Source of the DNA: an uncultured Eubacterium sp.
GTDB taxonomy: Bacteria > Bacillota > Clostridia > Peptostreptococcales > Anaerovoracaceae
Assembly: GCA_900543485.1 (NCBI GenBank)
Contig: UQRM01000008.1
Location: 32,780 to 96,779 of the forward strand
Direction of reading: 5' to 3'
DNA length: 64,000 nucleotides
In this document: piece by piece, positions 44,069-52,271 of the stretch
Numbering within the stretch: position 1 is the first letter of the stretch
Layout: each line of letters begins with the position of its first letter
Made by a program: the position numbers and the translations under genes
Notes under the pieces: model-generated
The model's database searches: none
What the model was told of the DNA's origin: nothing
What the model saw: the letters and a program-made list of their open reading frames with translations, nothing else

Positions 44069-46741
44069 TCACTCCGTCTCCCGCAGTCTCTCAACTATCG
44101 TCTTCCTGGAAACGCTCCTGTAGACTGCCACAGGGAGCAGCGCTCCCAGCAGCAGGAATAAAGGCGCAGTCATCCACACGGCAGAAAGGCTGAAATCATA
44201 TTCATAAAACCAGAACATGCTCTCCATCAGCCTTCCGACCAGCGGACCGACTATAGCTATCAACACCGCCGAGATCAGTACGGTCGCCAGAGCATAAAGC
44301 AGGCCTTCGTATACCAGCATCGATTTCAGCTGCTTCCCGGTCATTCCTATGGACTGGAGCATGGCGAATTCCCGCTTCCTGCTGAGTATCCCCATCATAA
44401 TACCATTGAAGAAATTCAGAACACCCACCAGGCCGATTATACCGCACAGGACGCTGCCCAGCAGCAGGAACATCTGCCTGAATCCTTCGAATTCCTCGCG
44501 TACGGTAGCCTTGCTCTCGTACATCACCTGGGAGTTGTCATCAGCTGTCAGACCGGCCAGGAATTCTTCAGCCTCAGCTTCAGCTTTGGCATCAGGAGTA
44601 TCGAACATATAGAAAACAGGAAACGCCTTGCCGCCACAGTCTTCCCGCATCCTGTCCGCGTTCATCACCATAGTGTCGCCGTACATACTTCCGCTTCTCA
44701 GGGACATCTGGTACGGCACCGTCACCAGGGCGCACACCGTGTATTCCACCTGATGGCTCTTCTCTATGTGGAGCTGGATGTACTCCTGCGGAGTTTCGCC
44801 GCTGACCTTCCCGCCGGTCCTGCTGTCCACATACCAGCCCTCATCCACATAAGTCACCGGTATCTTTTCGCCCACCTCCGGGTAATTGGCCAGATCGTCA
44901 GGGTCCCCGTAATCATCAATATCTACTGATATGGCCACTGACCGGCCATTGGGATCTTTCAGTGTATCCAGTTCTCCATCCAGTACTGTCAGCTTATCCA
45001 TCAGCTGTACATCCAGTCCCTCGATGGTGGTGTCGCAGCTTATGAGGCCGTCGTCACCTTCGTTCGCTTCGATGAAGGCCTCCACTTCCTCGTCGGACAG
45101 CATGCTTGCCCACCCCTGAGCAGTCTCCATGAAACGTTCCCGCGTCAGCCGTTCCTTAGGCCGATAACCGTCTACAGCCCACGCCCTCCCGGAAATCGAC
45201 GCCTCAGTGCTGGCCTCTATGGCCGCCAGCGTACCATCGTCCAGGGCCGAATCGGCGCTTTCCGCCTCAAACCTGAAATAATCGGTATTGCCTACGATGA
45301 AATCAGCGCACGTATTGTTGTCCAGGTATCTTTCCATATTGAATCCGCCGGTGAAATTCAGCAGCACTGCCAGCAGTACTACCGCAAGCGACATAGACAT
45401 GACCATCAGCACTGATTTCCCTCTGCTGCGTCCCAGATTGGCAAAAGCCATCTGATGCACCCTGGCTCCTCTGGTAGTCTTTTCCTTCCTCGATACCCTC
45501 ACCTTTTCCGTATACCTGGCCGCTTCCACCGGGGATACCTTCGATGCTATCCTTCCGGGTCTGGCGCAGGACAGCAGCACCGTTATCACCGAAAAGGCTG
45601 CCGCTCCCGCAAATATCAGAGGAGACGCGCTGACAGTGGCAGACATGTCCCCCAGCGAAGATTGAGCTATCACCACCGGAGTAAGTACATACCCAACCAG
45701 CCATCCGGCAACCAGCCCAACAGGACAACCGGCAATACACAAAACGAGAGCCTGCTGTCTGATCACGCGTCTCAGCTGTCTCGGCGTGACACCGATAGTC
45801 TTCAGCAGCCCGTAATATCTGATGTCGCTGGTAACCGATATGCGGAATATGTTGTATATTATCAGGTATCCGGTGAAAATTATCAGCACCGCGAAGGCCG
45901 CCACCGCGACAATGTTGCCGACGTCCATATCGGCTCCTGCCTGAGACGCGGTATACCCCCAGTTTACGCCCTTGCCTATGTAATCGTCCCTGCTCTGCAC
46001 CTCGCTCTGGTATCCGCAGTCCTCGATCACCCTTTCCATGACGCCGTCTATATTGATACTGGAGCCCAGCATCACGTTGAGATCGCGCCTGAAGGGCTGA
46101 GCCCCTTCAGCTATGGCTTCATCCTCGACCCTCTCCGCGTACTTCTTCGACACGTTGATAAAATGTACCGGTGAAAGCTCGTCGTATTTCCACCACCCCA
46201 CCAGTGTAAAGGTATCGGTCCTCTGCCCCAGGCCCTGGGTCTTGTCGCTCACATCGTAGGTCAGCGTGATGCGCGCTCCCAGCTGTGGCTCCACTCCCAG
46301 TGATCTCAGGGCGTCCTCGTCCATGATTATCTCGTCCTCTGCCCGAGGTTCTCGTCCTTCTTCCAGCTGTATATAGCTCCACTTGGCAGTATTTTTATCC
46401 ATATAGCTGACCTCCGCCGGCACTTTGGCAAACCCGCCGTCGGTAATGGTCCCCAACGTTATCCTCTCTCCCGCTTCCTTCACATCCGGATTTTCCGAGA
46501 GCTTCTCTATCTTCTCATCGTCCACGTCCTTGAAGGAGCCGTGGGAATATCCGCCTATCTGCCGGAAAGTACTGGTCTCATAACTGGAATTTATGGAAAG
46601 TACTATGGTGAAAAGGCTGGTAAACAGCAGCGTAGTCAGTGCGATAGCGCAGGCCGCGATGATATTTCTCCTGCCGGACGCTTTCAGAGTGCGCATGCTG
46701 AGACGACGCACAGGCCTTCTGTTCCTTATCTTCAATATCAT
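44069..46741 (-). CDS. ABC exporter permease with two FtsX domains
   Basis: 890 residues. Membrane segments: one near 27-50, three in about 270-400, one near 435-460 and three in the last 120. Large outside domains lie between them (about 55-265 and 465-755). The two FtsX blocks (FRISVTSDIRYYGLLKTIGV and MGILSRKREFAMLQSIGMTG) are clear. Such permeases pair with a LolD/MacB-like ATPase to export peptides or lipids, or to resist cell-wall antibiotics. It is the last gene of a regulator-kinase-ATPase-permease set, which suggests the kinase senses what this transporter handles. Confidence 0.9.
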   Translation of the reverse strand: MILKIRNRRPVRRLSMRTLKASGRRNIIAACAIALTTLLFTSLFTIVLSINSSYETSTFRQIGGYSHGSFKDVDDEKIEKLSENPDVKEAGERITLGTITDGGFAKVPAEVSYMDKNTAKWSYIQLEEGREPRAEDEIIMDEDALRSLGVEPQLGARITLTYDVSDKTQGLGQRTDTFTLVGWWKYDELSPVHFINVSKKYAERVEDEAIAEGAQPFRRDLNVMLGSSINIDGVMERVIEDCGYQSEVQSRDDYIGKGVNWGYTASQAGADMDVGNIVAVAAFAVLIIFTGYLIIYNIFRISVTSDIRYYGLLKTIGVTPRQLRRVIRQQALVLCIAGCPVGLVAGWLVGYVLTPVVIAQSSLGDMSATVSASPLIFAGAAAFSVITVLLSCARPGRIASKVSPVEAARYTEKVRVSRKEKTTRGARVHQMAFANLGRSRGKSVLMVMSMSLAVVLLAVLLNFTGGFNMERYLDNNTCADFIVGNTDYFRFEAESADSALDDGTLAAIEASTEASISGRAWAVDGYRPKERLTRERFMETAQGWASMLSDEEVEAFIEANEGDDGLISCDTTIEGLDVQLMDKLTVLDGELDTLKDPNGRSVAISVDIDDYGDPDDLANYPEVGEKIPVTYVDEGWYVDSRTGGKVSGETPQEYIQLHIEKSHQVEYTVCALVTVPYQMSLRSGSMYGDTMVMNADRMREDCGGKAFPVFYMFDTPDAKAEAEAEEFLAGLTADDNSQVMYESKATVREEFEGFRQMFLLLGSVLCGIIGLVGVLNFFNGIMMGILSRKREFAMLQSIGMTGKQLKSMLVYEGLLYALATVLISAVLIAIVGPLVGRLMESMFWFYEYDFSLSAVWMTAPLFLLLGALLPVAVYRSVSRKTIVERLRETE

Positions 46742-46747
46742 CGCCTC

Positions 46748-47416
46748 CTAACCTGTCACTATGCGGCCGTCTTCGATGCGTATCACCCTGTCGGCCAGCT
46801 GAGCGATCTCTTCGTTGTGAGTTATCATGACGATGGTCTGAGCATATTTCCTTCCCGATATCCTCAGAAGCCCCAGCACATCCTGCGAAGTCTTGCTGTC
46901 CAGATTGCCTGTCGGCTCGTCACAGAGAAGTATGGCAGGTTTTGCCGCCAGTGCTCTGGCAATGGCCACCCGCTGCTGCTGTCCTCCCGACAGCTGATTT
47001 GGCAGACTGTTCACCTTGTCAGCAAGGCCCAGAGTCTGTATTATCCCGTCCACGAAACCGGAATCAGCTTTCTTCCCGTCCAGTTCCACAGGAAGTACGA
47101 TGTTCTCGTAGACATTGAGAACAGGAACCAGATTATATGCCTGGAATACAAAGCCTATTTTTCGTCTCCTGAATATGGTCAGGGCTTCGTCCTTCAGCGA
47201 GAATATATCTCTGCCATCCACCGTGACACTTCCCGATGTGGGCCTGTCCAGACCGCCCAGCATGTGGAGGAGCGTCGACTTTCCGGAGCCGGAAGTCCCC
47301 ACCACCGCCACGAATTCGCCGTTTTCCACCGACATGCTCACCCCATCCAGAGCACGAACAGCATTGGCTCCATCGCCATATATTTTTTTGAGATTTTTCG
47401 TCTTGAGTATGGTCAT
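46748..47416 (-). CDS. ABC exporter ATPase (LolD/MacB-like)
   Basis: 222 residues from the ATG at 47416, with AAAGGGGAAAGAAC upstream. Walker A is [20 protein letters not shown], the signature [15 protein letters not shown], Walker [15 protein letters not shown] and the H-loop [10 protein letters not shown]. The wording is that of the MacB/LolD/BceA group. It powers the FtsX-type permease encoded 6 bases downstream. Confidence 0.95.
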   Translation of the reverse strand: MTILKTKNLKKIYGDGANAVRALDGVSMSVENGEFVAVVGTSGSGKSTLLHMLGGLDRPTSGSVTVDGRDIFSLKDEALTIFRRRKIGFVFQAYNLVPVLNVYENIVLPVELDGKKADSGFVDGIIQTLGLADKVNSLPNQLSGGQQQRVAIARALAAKPAILLCDEPTGNLDSKTSQDVLGLLRISGRKYAQTIVMITHNEEIAQLADRVIRIEDGRIVTG

Positions 47417-47550
47417 GTTCTTTCCCCTTTCATTGATCTGACACAAATCAAAAATCTGTACGAAAAGCATCTCCGCCTTCCATACAGATTATCTCAGAAA
47501 AATCTTTCCATGTTATTTCCACCGGTAAAATCATTCTTACAATATTGTAA

Positions 47551-48525
47551 TCATTGGCTGCTCAGGCTCCGACGCGCTGATGCTCCGGCAGGGAGATCCC
47601 GGGCCGCGTCTTTTCCCGCAGGCAGGGGCAAAAATAACGAAAAGACGGAGCCTTTTCCCTGATGTGAAACAGCTTTGATGTATCCACCTCCGGCCGATAC
47701 TATCTCCCGGGCCAGATAGAGACCTATCCCCACACCGTCTTCGTCGTGGTGCCCGGCGCCCCTGTAGAATCTGGAGAATATCTTCGGGATCTCCTCTTCC
47801 GGCATCCCCGGCCCTGTATCGGCCACTTCCACAGCCGCGAACATTTCATATTTCTTTGTACGGATAGTGATACTCCCCTGTTCCGTATATTTCACGGCAT
47901 TGTCCACGATATTTCCCAGGGCTTCCCCCGTCCATCTGCTGTCGAAAAAGGCTTTCACTTCAGGACCCCTGACCTCCATCTTCAACCCTTTGGACGCAGC
48001 TTTTTCCATGTAGGCCGCCGCCGTTTTCTCTGCCAGCTCTCTGATATCCCCGGCTTCCGGATGAAGGGTCATCATTCCCGTTTCCAACCGGGACATTTTT
48101 ACGAGAGCACTGGTGAGGAAGCTGAGCTTTTCTACCTGGGAGCGGAGGGCCATCAGGTATTCCTTCGCTTCCTCCGACATATCAGTCTCCTCCATAAGCT
48201 CCGAATAGAGTTTCATATTGGCCACCGGGGTCTTCGTCTGATGCGCTATGTCCGAGATGAGAGTCCTGATGCTCTCCTTCTCCGACTCGCTGCGGCTGAC
48301 AGACATCTGCGTCGCCGTCAGATATCTCGCGACCTGATTTTCCAACGACGAATACATGGATTCGTCGAAACAGCTGTCGCTGAACCTGCCGTCAGCCGCG
48401 TCGCCTATCATCTTCTCAAGCCTCTCCAGCAGCCTGCGCTGACGCGATCGCCAGAGGATGAGGACAGTCGCACATACAGCGGCACATGCGCAGCATATCA
48501 TAACTGCGAGAGCCATACTACCCAT
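47551..48525 (-). CDS. Sensor histidine kinase
   Basis: About 324 residues from the ATG at 48525, chosen because GGGAGGGAAAAG precedes it and it lies 5 bases before the response regulator stop ends. One membrane helix near the N-terminus (about 2-22), no second helix and so no outside domain. The phosphate-accepting histidine is in ISDIAHQTKTPVANMK, and the ATP-binding blocks are NIVDNAVKYTE, DTGPGMPEEE and GVGIGLYLAREI. With so little sensor it may be controlled by the partner transporter, as in Bce-type systems, but that is inference. Confidence 0.92.
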   Translation of the reverse strand: MGSMALAVMICCACAAVCATVLILWRSRQRRLLERLEKMIGDAADGRFSDSCFDESMYSSLENQVARYLTATQMSVSRSESEKESIRTLISDIAHQTKTPVANMKLYSELMEETDMSEEAKEYLMALRSQVEKLSFLTSALVKMSRLETGMMTLHPEAGDIRELAEKTAAAYMEKAASKGLKMEVRGPEVKAFFDSRWTGEALGNIVDNAVKYTEQGSITIRTKKYEMFAAVEVADTGPGMPEEEIPKIFSRFYRGAGHHDEDGVGIGLYLAREIVSAGGGYIKAVSHQGKGSVFSLFLPLPAGKDAARDLPAGASARRSLSSQ

Positions 48526-49189
48526 CTTTTCCCTCCCATTTATATCCGATCCCATAGACCGTCTTTATATATTTCGACGCTTCCAGCTTGTCGCGTAATC
48601 TTTTCACAGCAACAGAAAGAGCGTTTTCATCCACATATTCCGCTCCATCGGTCCATATCCTGTCCACTAACTGCCCTCTCGTGAGAGCAGTCCCGGCATT
48701 GTCCACAAGGGCCCGCAGCAGACGCTGTTCGGTTTTGCTCAGCTCCACACGTCTTCCTTCGTGGAAAAACTCCATAGCGTCGAAATCAAAGCTGTATCCG
48801 TCGATGCGGACCGCTCTCCTGACACGTCGGCGTCTCCTGAGCAACGTGTTGACCCGGGCCCGCAGCACAGCCAGACTGAACGGCTTCGTCATGTAATCGT
48901 CAGCTCCTGCCTCAAGGCCTGAAACGATATCGGCTTCCATATCGTTGACCGTCAGCATCATCACCGGAACATCGCTTTTTTCCCTTATCTCCCGCAGAAA
49001 GTCAAATCCGCTGCCATCAGGGAGATTGACATCGAGAATCATCAAATCGCAATTTCCCGTCTCCAGCGCCGTCCTCGCTTCATCCAGACCAGCGCACAGC
49101 GTGATGTCCCGGCCCTCTTTGTCCAGCGCCCGCTCCAGCCCCCTGGCCAGAGCCCTGTCATCTTCAGTTATGATGATATATTCTGTCAT
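48518..49189 (-). CDS. OmpR-type response regulator
   Basis: 223 residues. The receiver domain has the phosphorylated aspartate in LMILDVNLPDGSGFDFL (about 52-57), with a conserved MLTVND and KPFSLAVLRARV. The winged helix has LSKTEQRLLRALVDNAGTAL and GYKWEGKDG at the end. It should regulate its own operon. CCGGAGGTGACAG precedes the ATG, and an extended -10 box TGG-TATAAT lies at 49223-49228 on the minus strand without a clear -35. Confidence 0.95.
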   Translation of the reverse strand: MTEYIIITEDDRALARGLERALDKEGRDITLCAGLDEARTALETGNCDLMILDVNLPDGSGFDFLREIREKSDVPVMMLTVNDMEADIVSGLEAGADDYMTKPFSLAVLRARVNTLLRRRRRVRRAVRIDGYSFDFDAMEFFHEGRRVELSKTEQRLLRALVDNAGTALTRGQLVDRIWTDGAEYVDENALSVAVKRLRDKLEASKYIKTVYGIGYKWEGKDG

Positions 49190-49286
49190 CTGTCACCTCC
49201 GGCTCATTTCCATATCGCACTCATTATACCACGGCATAAGCAACATCGCGAACACTTATATCAGCGCATGACTGCACGGCAAAAAT

Positions 49287-49332
49287 GAGAAAACGCCGCT
49301 CCCTTTCCGGTTTCCGGGCGCGGCGCCTTCTC
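49287..49332 (-). terminator. Terminator of the YtrA-type ABC operon
   Basis: GAGAAGGCGCCGC / GCGGCGTTTTCTC (two mismatches, inner CCGG/CCGG pairing) followed by ATTTTTG on the minus strand. Confidence 0.75.
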
Positions 49333-49373
49333 ATATATGGCTTATATCTTATCTTATTGGCTCCTCATTCCTC

Positions 49374-50207
49374 TCACTGAAGGTTCAGCTTCAGCGACAG
49401 TATCCTCTCCGTCACCACGTGGAAGGCCGCCAGCTGTACGGCTGTCAGCACGAACATTATCCCTATGGCCATCTGACTGATGGCGAACGGATCACTGTCG
49501 TTATTGGCGATGAACACCGACAGCCACGATATGGTCCCGACACTGTCTGAGGCAGCCACGATGAGCAGGAACAGTATACTCATTATCATGGATATACCGA
49601 TATAAGCTCCCAGTGAAAGGAGTATCCTGTGCTTGTTGGCCAGTTGCCCGATGGCCAGTGCCGCGTATATCTGGTATACGCTTTTCAGGACGCTCAGGAC
49701 CAGCAATATTATCGCTTCAACGATGACAAGCACCATCCTCGGTTCTTCCTCCCAGATAGCTCCCAGCGCCCCAAACATCTCAGGGATCGTCTCAAGTCCG
49801 CTGACTCCGGCCAGCACCAGGATGGAGAGGAAGGCTACCAGCACACTTATCATCACTATCAGCGCCGCTATGATGCCTTTTGATGTTATCAGCTGCCACG
49901 GCTTCACCGGCAGAGTGTGCATCAGATATCCCTCGTCTCCCAGAAGCCCCTTGTAGAATCTCATTATCACTATGACCAGAGTCGCCACTATCAGCGCCAC
50001 GAAGACCGCAAAGTACATCAGTCCCGTTATGAACTCAAAGATCCCGATGGCAAAGGAGATCCCGCCTCCCGGTCTTTCCACAGCTATATCAGTCAACACG
50101 TGAAGGCTGAGACTGAACAGCAGGCTGGCTGCTATAAGGGCCGCCCAGATGACAGCCATCAACTTCATACTCGACTTGATCTCATATTTCATCAATTTAC
50201 CTGTCAT
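49374..50207 (-). CDS. ABC transporter permease (ABC-2-like)
   Basis: About 277 residues from the ATG at 50207, with GGAGG 9 bases upstream. Six membrane segments; no solute-binding or ATPase motif. The block YKGLLGDEGYLMHTLPVKPWQLITSK is typical of permeases that sit beside YtrA/YtrB-type genes. The substrate is unknown. The start overlaps the ATPase end by 11 bases. Confidence 0.82.
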   Translation of the reverse strand: MTGKLMKYEIKSSMKLMAVIWAALIAASLLFSLSLHVLTDIAVERPGGGISFAIGIFEFITGLMYFAVFVALIVATLVIVIMRFYKGLLGDEGYLMHTLPVKPWQLITSKGIIAALIVMISVLVAFLSILVLAGVSGLETIPEMFGALGAIWEEEPRMVLVIVEAIILLVLSVLKSVYQIYAALAIGQLANKHRILLSLGAYIGISMIMSILFLLIVAASDSVGTISWLSVFIANNDSDPFAISQMAIGIMFVLTAVQLAAFHVVTERILSLKLNLQ

Positions 50208-50814
50208 TGGCATTCACCTCCGTGTCCAGTATCCTCTCTATGTCCGAGATGAGATGGGTGGAGATGACCACCGTACCCTCCTCGTTGTAGTTGTTGATGA
50301 TGGTGGTGAGGATATAGTCTCTGGCTGCCGGATCGACTCCCGCGATAGGTTCATCCAGCAGATACAGATCCGCCTTCCTGCTCATTACCAGTATCAGCTG
50401 GACTTTTTCCTTTGTTCCCTTGGACATGGTCTTTATCCTGTCGCCCATGCTTATGTTGAGAGACGCGCACATCTTCTCGGCCTTGTACCTGTCAAAGTCG
50501 TCGTAAAACTCGCTGAACATGTTCACCATGTCCCTGGTTGTCATCCAGTCGGCGAAATACGTCCTGTCAGGCAGATAGCTGACTATGGACTTGGTGTAGA
50601 CGCCCGGCTTCTTGCCGTCTATATAGATATCCCCTTTTGTGGGCCGTATGAGCCCGTTCATCAGCTTTATCAGCGTCGTCTTCCCGCTTCCGTTAGGACC
50701 GAGAAGCCCTATGACTTTTCCACGTCCCACGCTGAGGTTGACTCTGTCAAGAGCCAGCCTCCCGCTGAAAGCTTTGCTGACATCGTAACATTCCACAAGC
50801 TTTCCAGTTCTCAT
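50197..50814 (-). CDS. ABC transporter ATPase (YtrB-like), short C-terminus
   Basis: 205 residues. Walker A is LLGPNGSGKTTLIKLMNGLI, the signature MSKGTKEKVQLILVMSRKAD, Walker B LYLLDEPIAGVDPAARD and the H-loop VVISTHLISDIERIL. The chain stops soon after the H-loop helix, where relatives usually run 30 or more residues further. The nucleotide site is intact, so the protein could still work. The ATG overlaps the regulator stop (ATGA). Confidence 0.88.
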   Translation of the reverse strand: MRTGKLVECYDVSKAFSGRLALDRVNLSVGRGKVIGLLGPNGSGKTTLIKLMNGLIRPTKGDIYIDGKKPGVYTKSIVSYLPDRTYFADWMTTRDMVNMFSEFYDDFDRYKAEKMCASLNISMGDRIKTMSKGTKEKVQLILVMSRKADLYLLDEPIAGVDPAARDYILTTIINNYNEEGTVVISTHLISDIERILDTEVNANDR

Positions 50815-51179
50815 TTGTCTTCTTCCCCTCTTTCTTTTATCATTTTGACAACATCGTCAGCGCTGTATCCTATGGCAGCCATTTCCTTTATGAATTTCTC
50901 TATGCTCTTCTTAGCGATACTTTCCTTCATCCTCGTCACCAGCCCTTCATCCGTTGTGACGGTCCTTCCGGCCGTCCTGTTAGTCGTCACGAATCCATCG
51001 TGCTCCAGCTCACTGAGCGCGCGCTGCATGGTATTGCGGTTGACTCCCGCATCTTCCGCCAGCTCTCTCACAGTCGGAAATGATCCGCCCATGTTGTACT
51101 CGCCGGCAACTATGGCGATGATAAGCTGCTCCTTCAGCTGCGGCCATATAGGCCTGCTGTCGTCTAGCTTCCACTCCAT
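50811..51179 (-). CDS. GntR-family regulator, YtrA type
   Basis: 122 residues. A winged helix fills the first 75: PIWPQLKEQLIIAIVAGEY and FPTVRELAEDAGVNRNTMQRALSELE, then GFVTTNRTAGRTVT. The last 40 residues form the short dimer helix of the YtrA subgroup, with no ligand domain. In Bacillus YtrA represses an ABC operon induced by cell-wall antibiotics. Here it is the first gene of the same kind of operon, and a palindrome overlaps the promoter. The ribosome binding site is a run of nine G. Confidence 0.92.
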   Translation of the reverse strand: MEWKLDDSRPIWPQLKEQLIIAIVAGEYNMGGSFPTVRELAEDAGVNRNTMQRALSELEHDGFVTTNRTAGRTVTTDEGLVTRMKESIAKKSIEKFIKEMAAIGYSADDVVKMIKERGEEDK

Positions 51180-51185
51180 ACATTA

Positions 51186-51194
51186 CCCCCCCCC
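51186..51194 (-). repeat. G9 homopolymer tract serving as ribosome binding site
   Basis: Nine G on the minus strand, 6 bases before the ATG of the YtrA-type gene. Such tracts change length by slippage and could alter translation of the repressor. Confidence 0.8.
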
Positions 51195-51269
51195 ATCTCA
51201 TTTTTCTACTTTCTTCATATGTTGTTCCTCTCGTCGCCGCTGCACATCCGGCCTTGTCTTATTGTCATA

Positions 51270-51291
51270 TTGTCCTATGTGCTTAGGACAA
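51270..51291. promoter_or_regulatory. Palindromic operator of the YtrA-type operon
   Basis: TTGTCCTA-N6-TAGGACAA, perfect 8-bp arms, a few bases downstream of the -10 box and so over the start of transcription. A further ATGACAATAAGACAA follows and may be a half-site. Confidence 0.78.
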
Positions 51292-51295
51292 TAAT

Positions 51296-51324
51296 AATAT
51301 ATAAGATATATCAGGATTTGTCAA
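51296..51324 (-). promoter_or_regulatory. Promoter of the YtrA-type operon
   Basis: On the minus strand TTGACA, a 17-base spacer and TATATT. Confidence 0.83.
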
Positions 51325-51374
51325 TACCTTTTATGAAAGTTTTCTTGAGAAATGGGGATCTGTTCGATCAACGC

Positions 51375-51402
51375 AAAACCCCGTGTCCAACACGAGGTTT
51401 TC
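51375..51402. terminator. Second hairpin after the YebC-family gene
   Basis: AAAACC-CCGTGT / ACACGA-GGTTTT, with A/T flanks on both sides, so it could work in either direction. Confidence 0.55.
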
Positions 51403-51409
51403 CTTATAC

Positions 51410-51447
51410 AAAAAACTCCCTGCCGGCATTTTGCCATACAGGGAGTT
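51410..51447 (-). terminator. Terminator of the YebC-family gene
   Basis: AACTCCCTG / CAGGGAGTT with inner TGGCA/TGCC(G) pairing, followed by TTTTTTG on the minus strand. It lies 20 bases after the stop. Confidence 0.88.
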
Positions 51448-51467
51448 GCGGTTGTGTATAAGCTTGT

Positions 51468-52199
51468 CTATTCCACTGTCTCCAGATCCACGCTGCAATT
51501 ATGATATACCTTCTGAACATCATCATTGTCCTCAAGGGTATCTATCATTTTCTTGAGAGCCTTCAGATCCTTCTCGTCCTTAGGAGCCGTCTCCATTGAA
51601 GGGACGTATTCCACATCGGAATCCACCATCTCATATCCTGCGTCGATGAGTGCTCCGTGAACATCCGTGTAGCTTTCGGGCGATGTGATGATCTCATAGC
51701 TGTCGTCATGGGTGATCATATCATCGGCTCCGGCTTCGAGAGCCGCCTCCATGAGAGCATCCTCGTCTATATCATCCGTCTTCTCTATTATCATGACACC
51801 TTTTCTCGAGAACATGTAGGACACGCATCCCGGCGTCCCCAGATTCCCGCCGTTTTTATCAAAGGTGGATCGTACAGCGGACGTAGTCCTGTTCCTGTTG
51901 TCAGTGAGCGTCTCGACGATGACAGCCACACCGCCTACGCCGTAACCTTCGAATGAAAGTTCCTCGTAGGATTCTCCGGCCAGCTCTCCCGTACCCTTCT
52001 TTATGGCTCTCTTTATATTATCATTAGGCATACCTATGGCCTTGGCTTTTTCTATGGCCACTCTGAGGGTAGCGTTATAATCGGGATCCCCTCCTGCCTT
52101 GGCCGCCACGATGATGGCTCTGGTATATTTGGTAAACATGGCAGCTCTTTTTGAATCCTGCGCCGCCTTTCTTCCTGCTATTGTTCCGTGTCTTCCCAT
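51468..52199 (-). CDS. YebC/TACO1-family protein
   Basis: 243 residues, full length, starting MGRHGTIAGRKAAQDSKRAA, the classic family start. NVKRAIKKGTG-like and YGVGGVAVIVETLTDNRNRT blocks are present. Long annotated as a transcription regulator, recent work shows members help ribosomes through proline-rich stretches, much as EF-P does. That is of note because efp is also in this window. It is a single-gene unit with its own promoter and terminator; AGGAGGTGTCTC precedes the ATG. Confidence 0.94.
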   Translation of the reverse strand: MGRHGTIAGRKAAQDSKRAAMFTKYTRAIIVAAKAGGDPDYNATLRVAIEKAKAIGMPNDNIKRAIKKGTGELAGESYEELSFEGYGVGGVAVIVETLTDNRNRTTSAVRSTFDKNGGNLGTPGCVSYMFSRKGVMIIEKTDDIDEDALMEAALEAGADDMITHDDSYEIITSPESYTDVHGALIDAGYEMVDSDVEYVPSMETAPKDEKDLKALKKMIDTLEDNDDVQKVYHNCSVDLETVE

Positions 52200-52236
52200 G
52201 AGACACCTCCTAACTTTTGATTTTATGCACCTGTTT

Positions 52237-52265
52237 ATTATATACCTGTCATAGGGTTAATTCAA
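52237..52265 (-). promoter_or_regulatory. Promoter of the YebC-family gene
   Basis: On the minus strand TTGAAT, a 17-base spacer and TATAAT, 38 bases before the ATG. It starts within the last codons of the upstream giant gene. Confidence 0.8.
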
Positions 52266-52271
52266 GACCAA

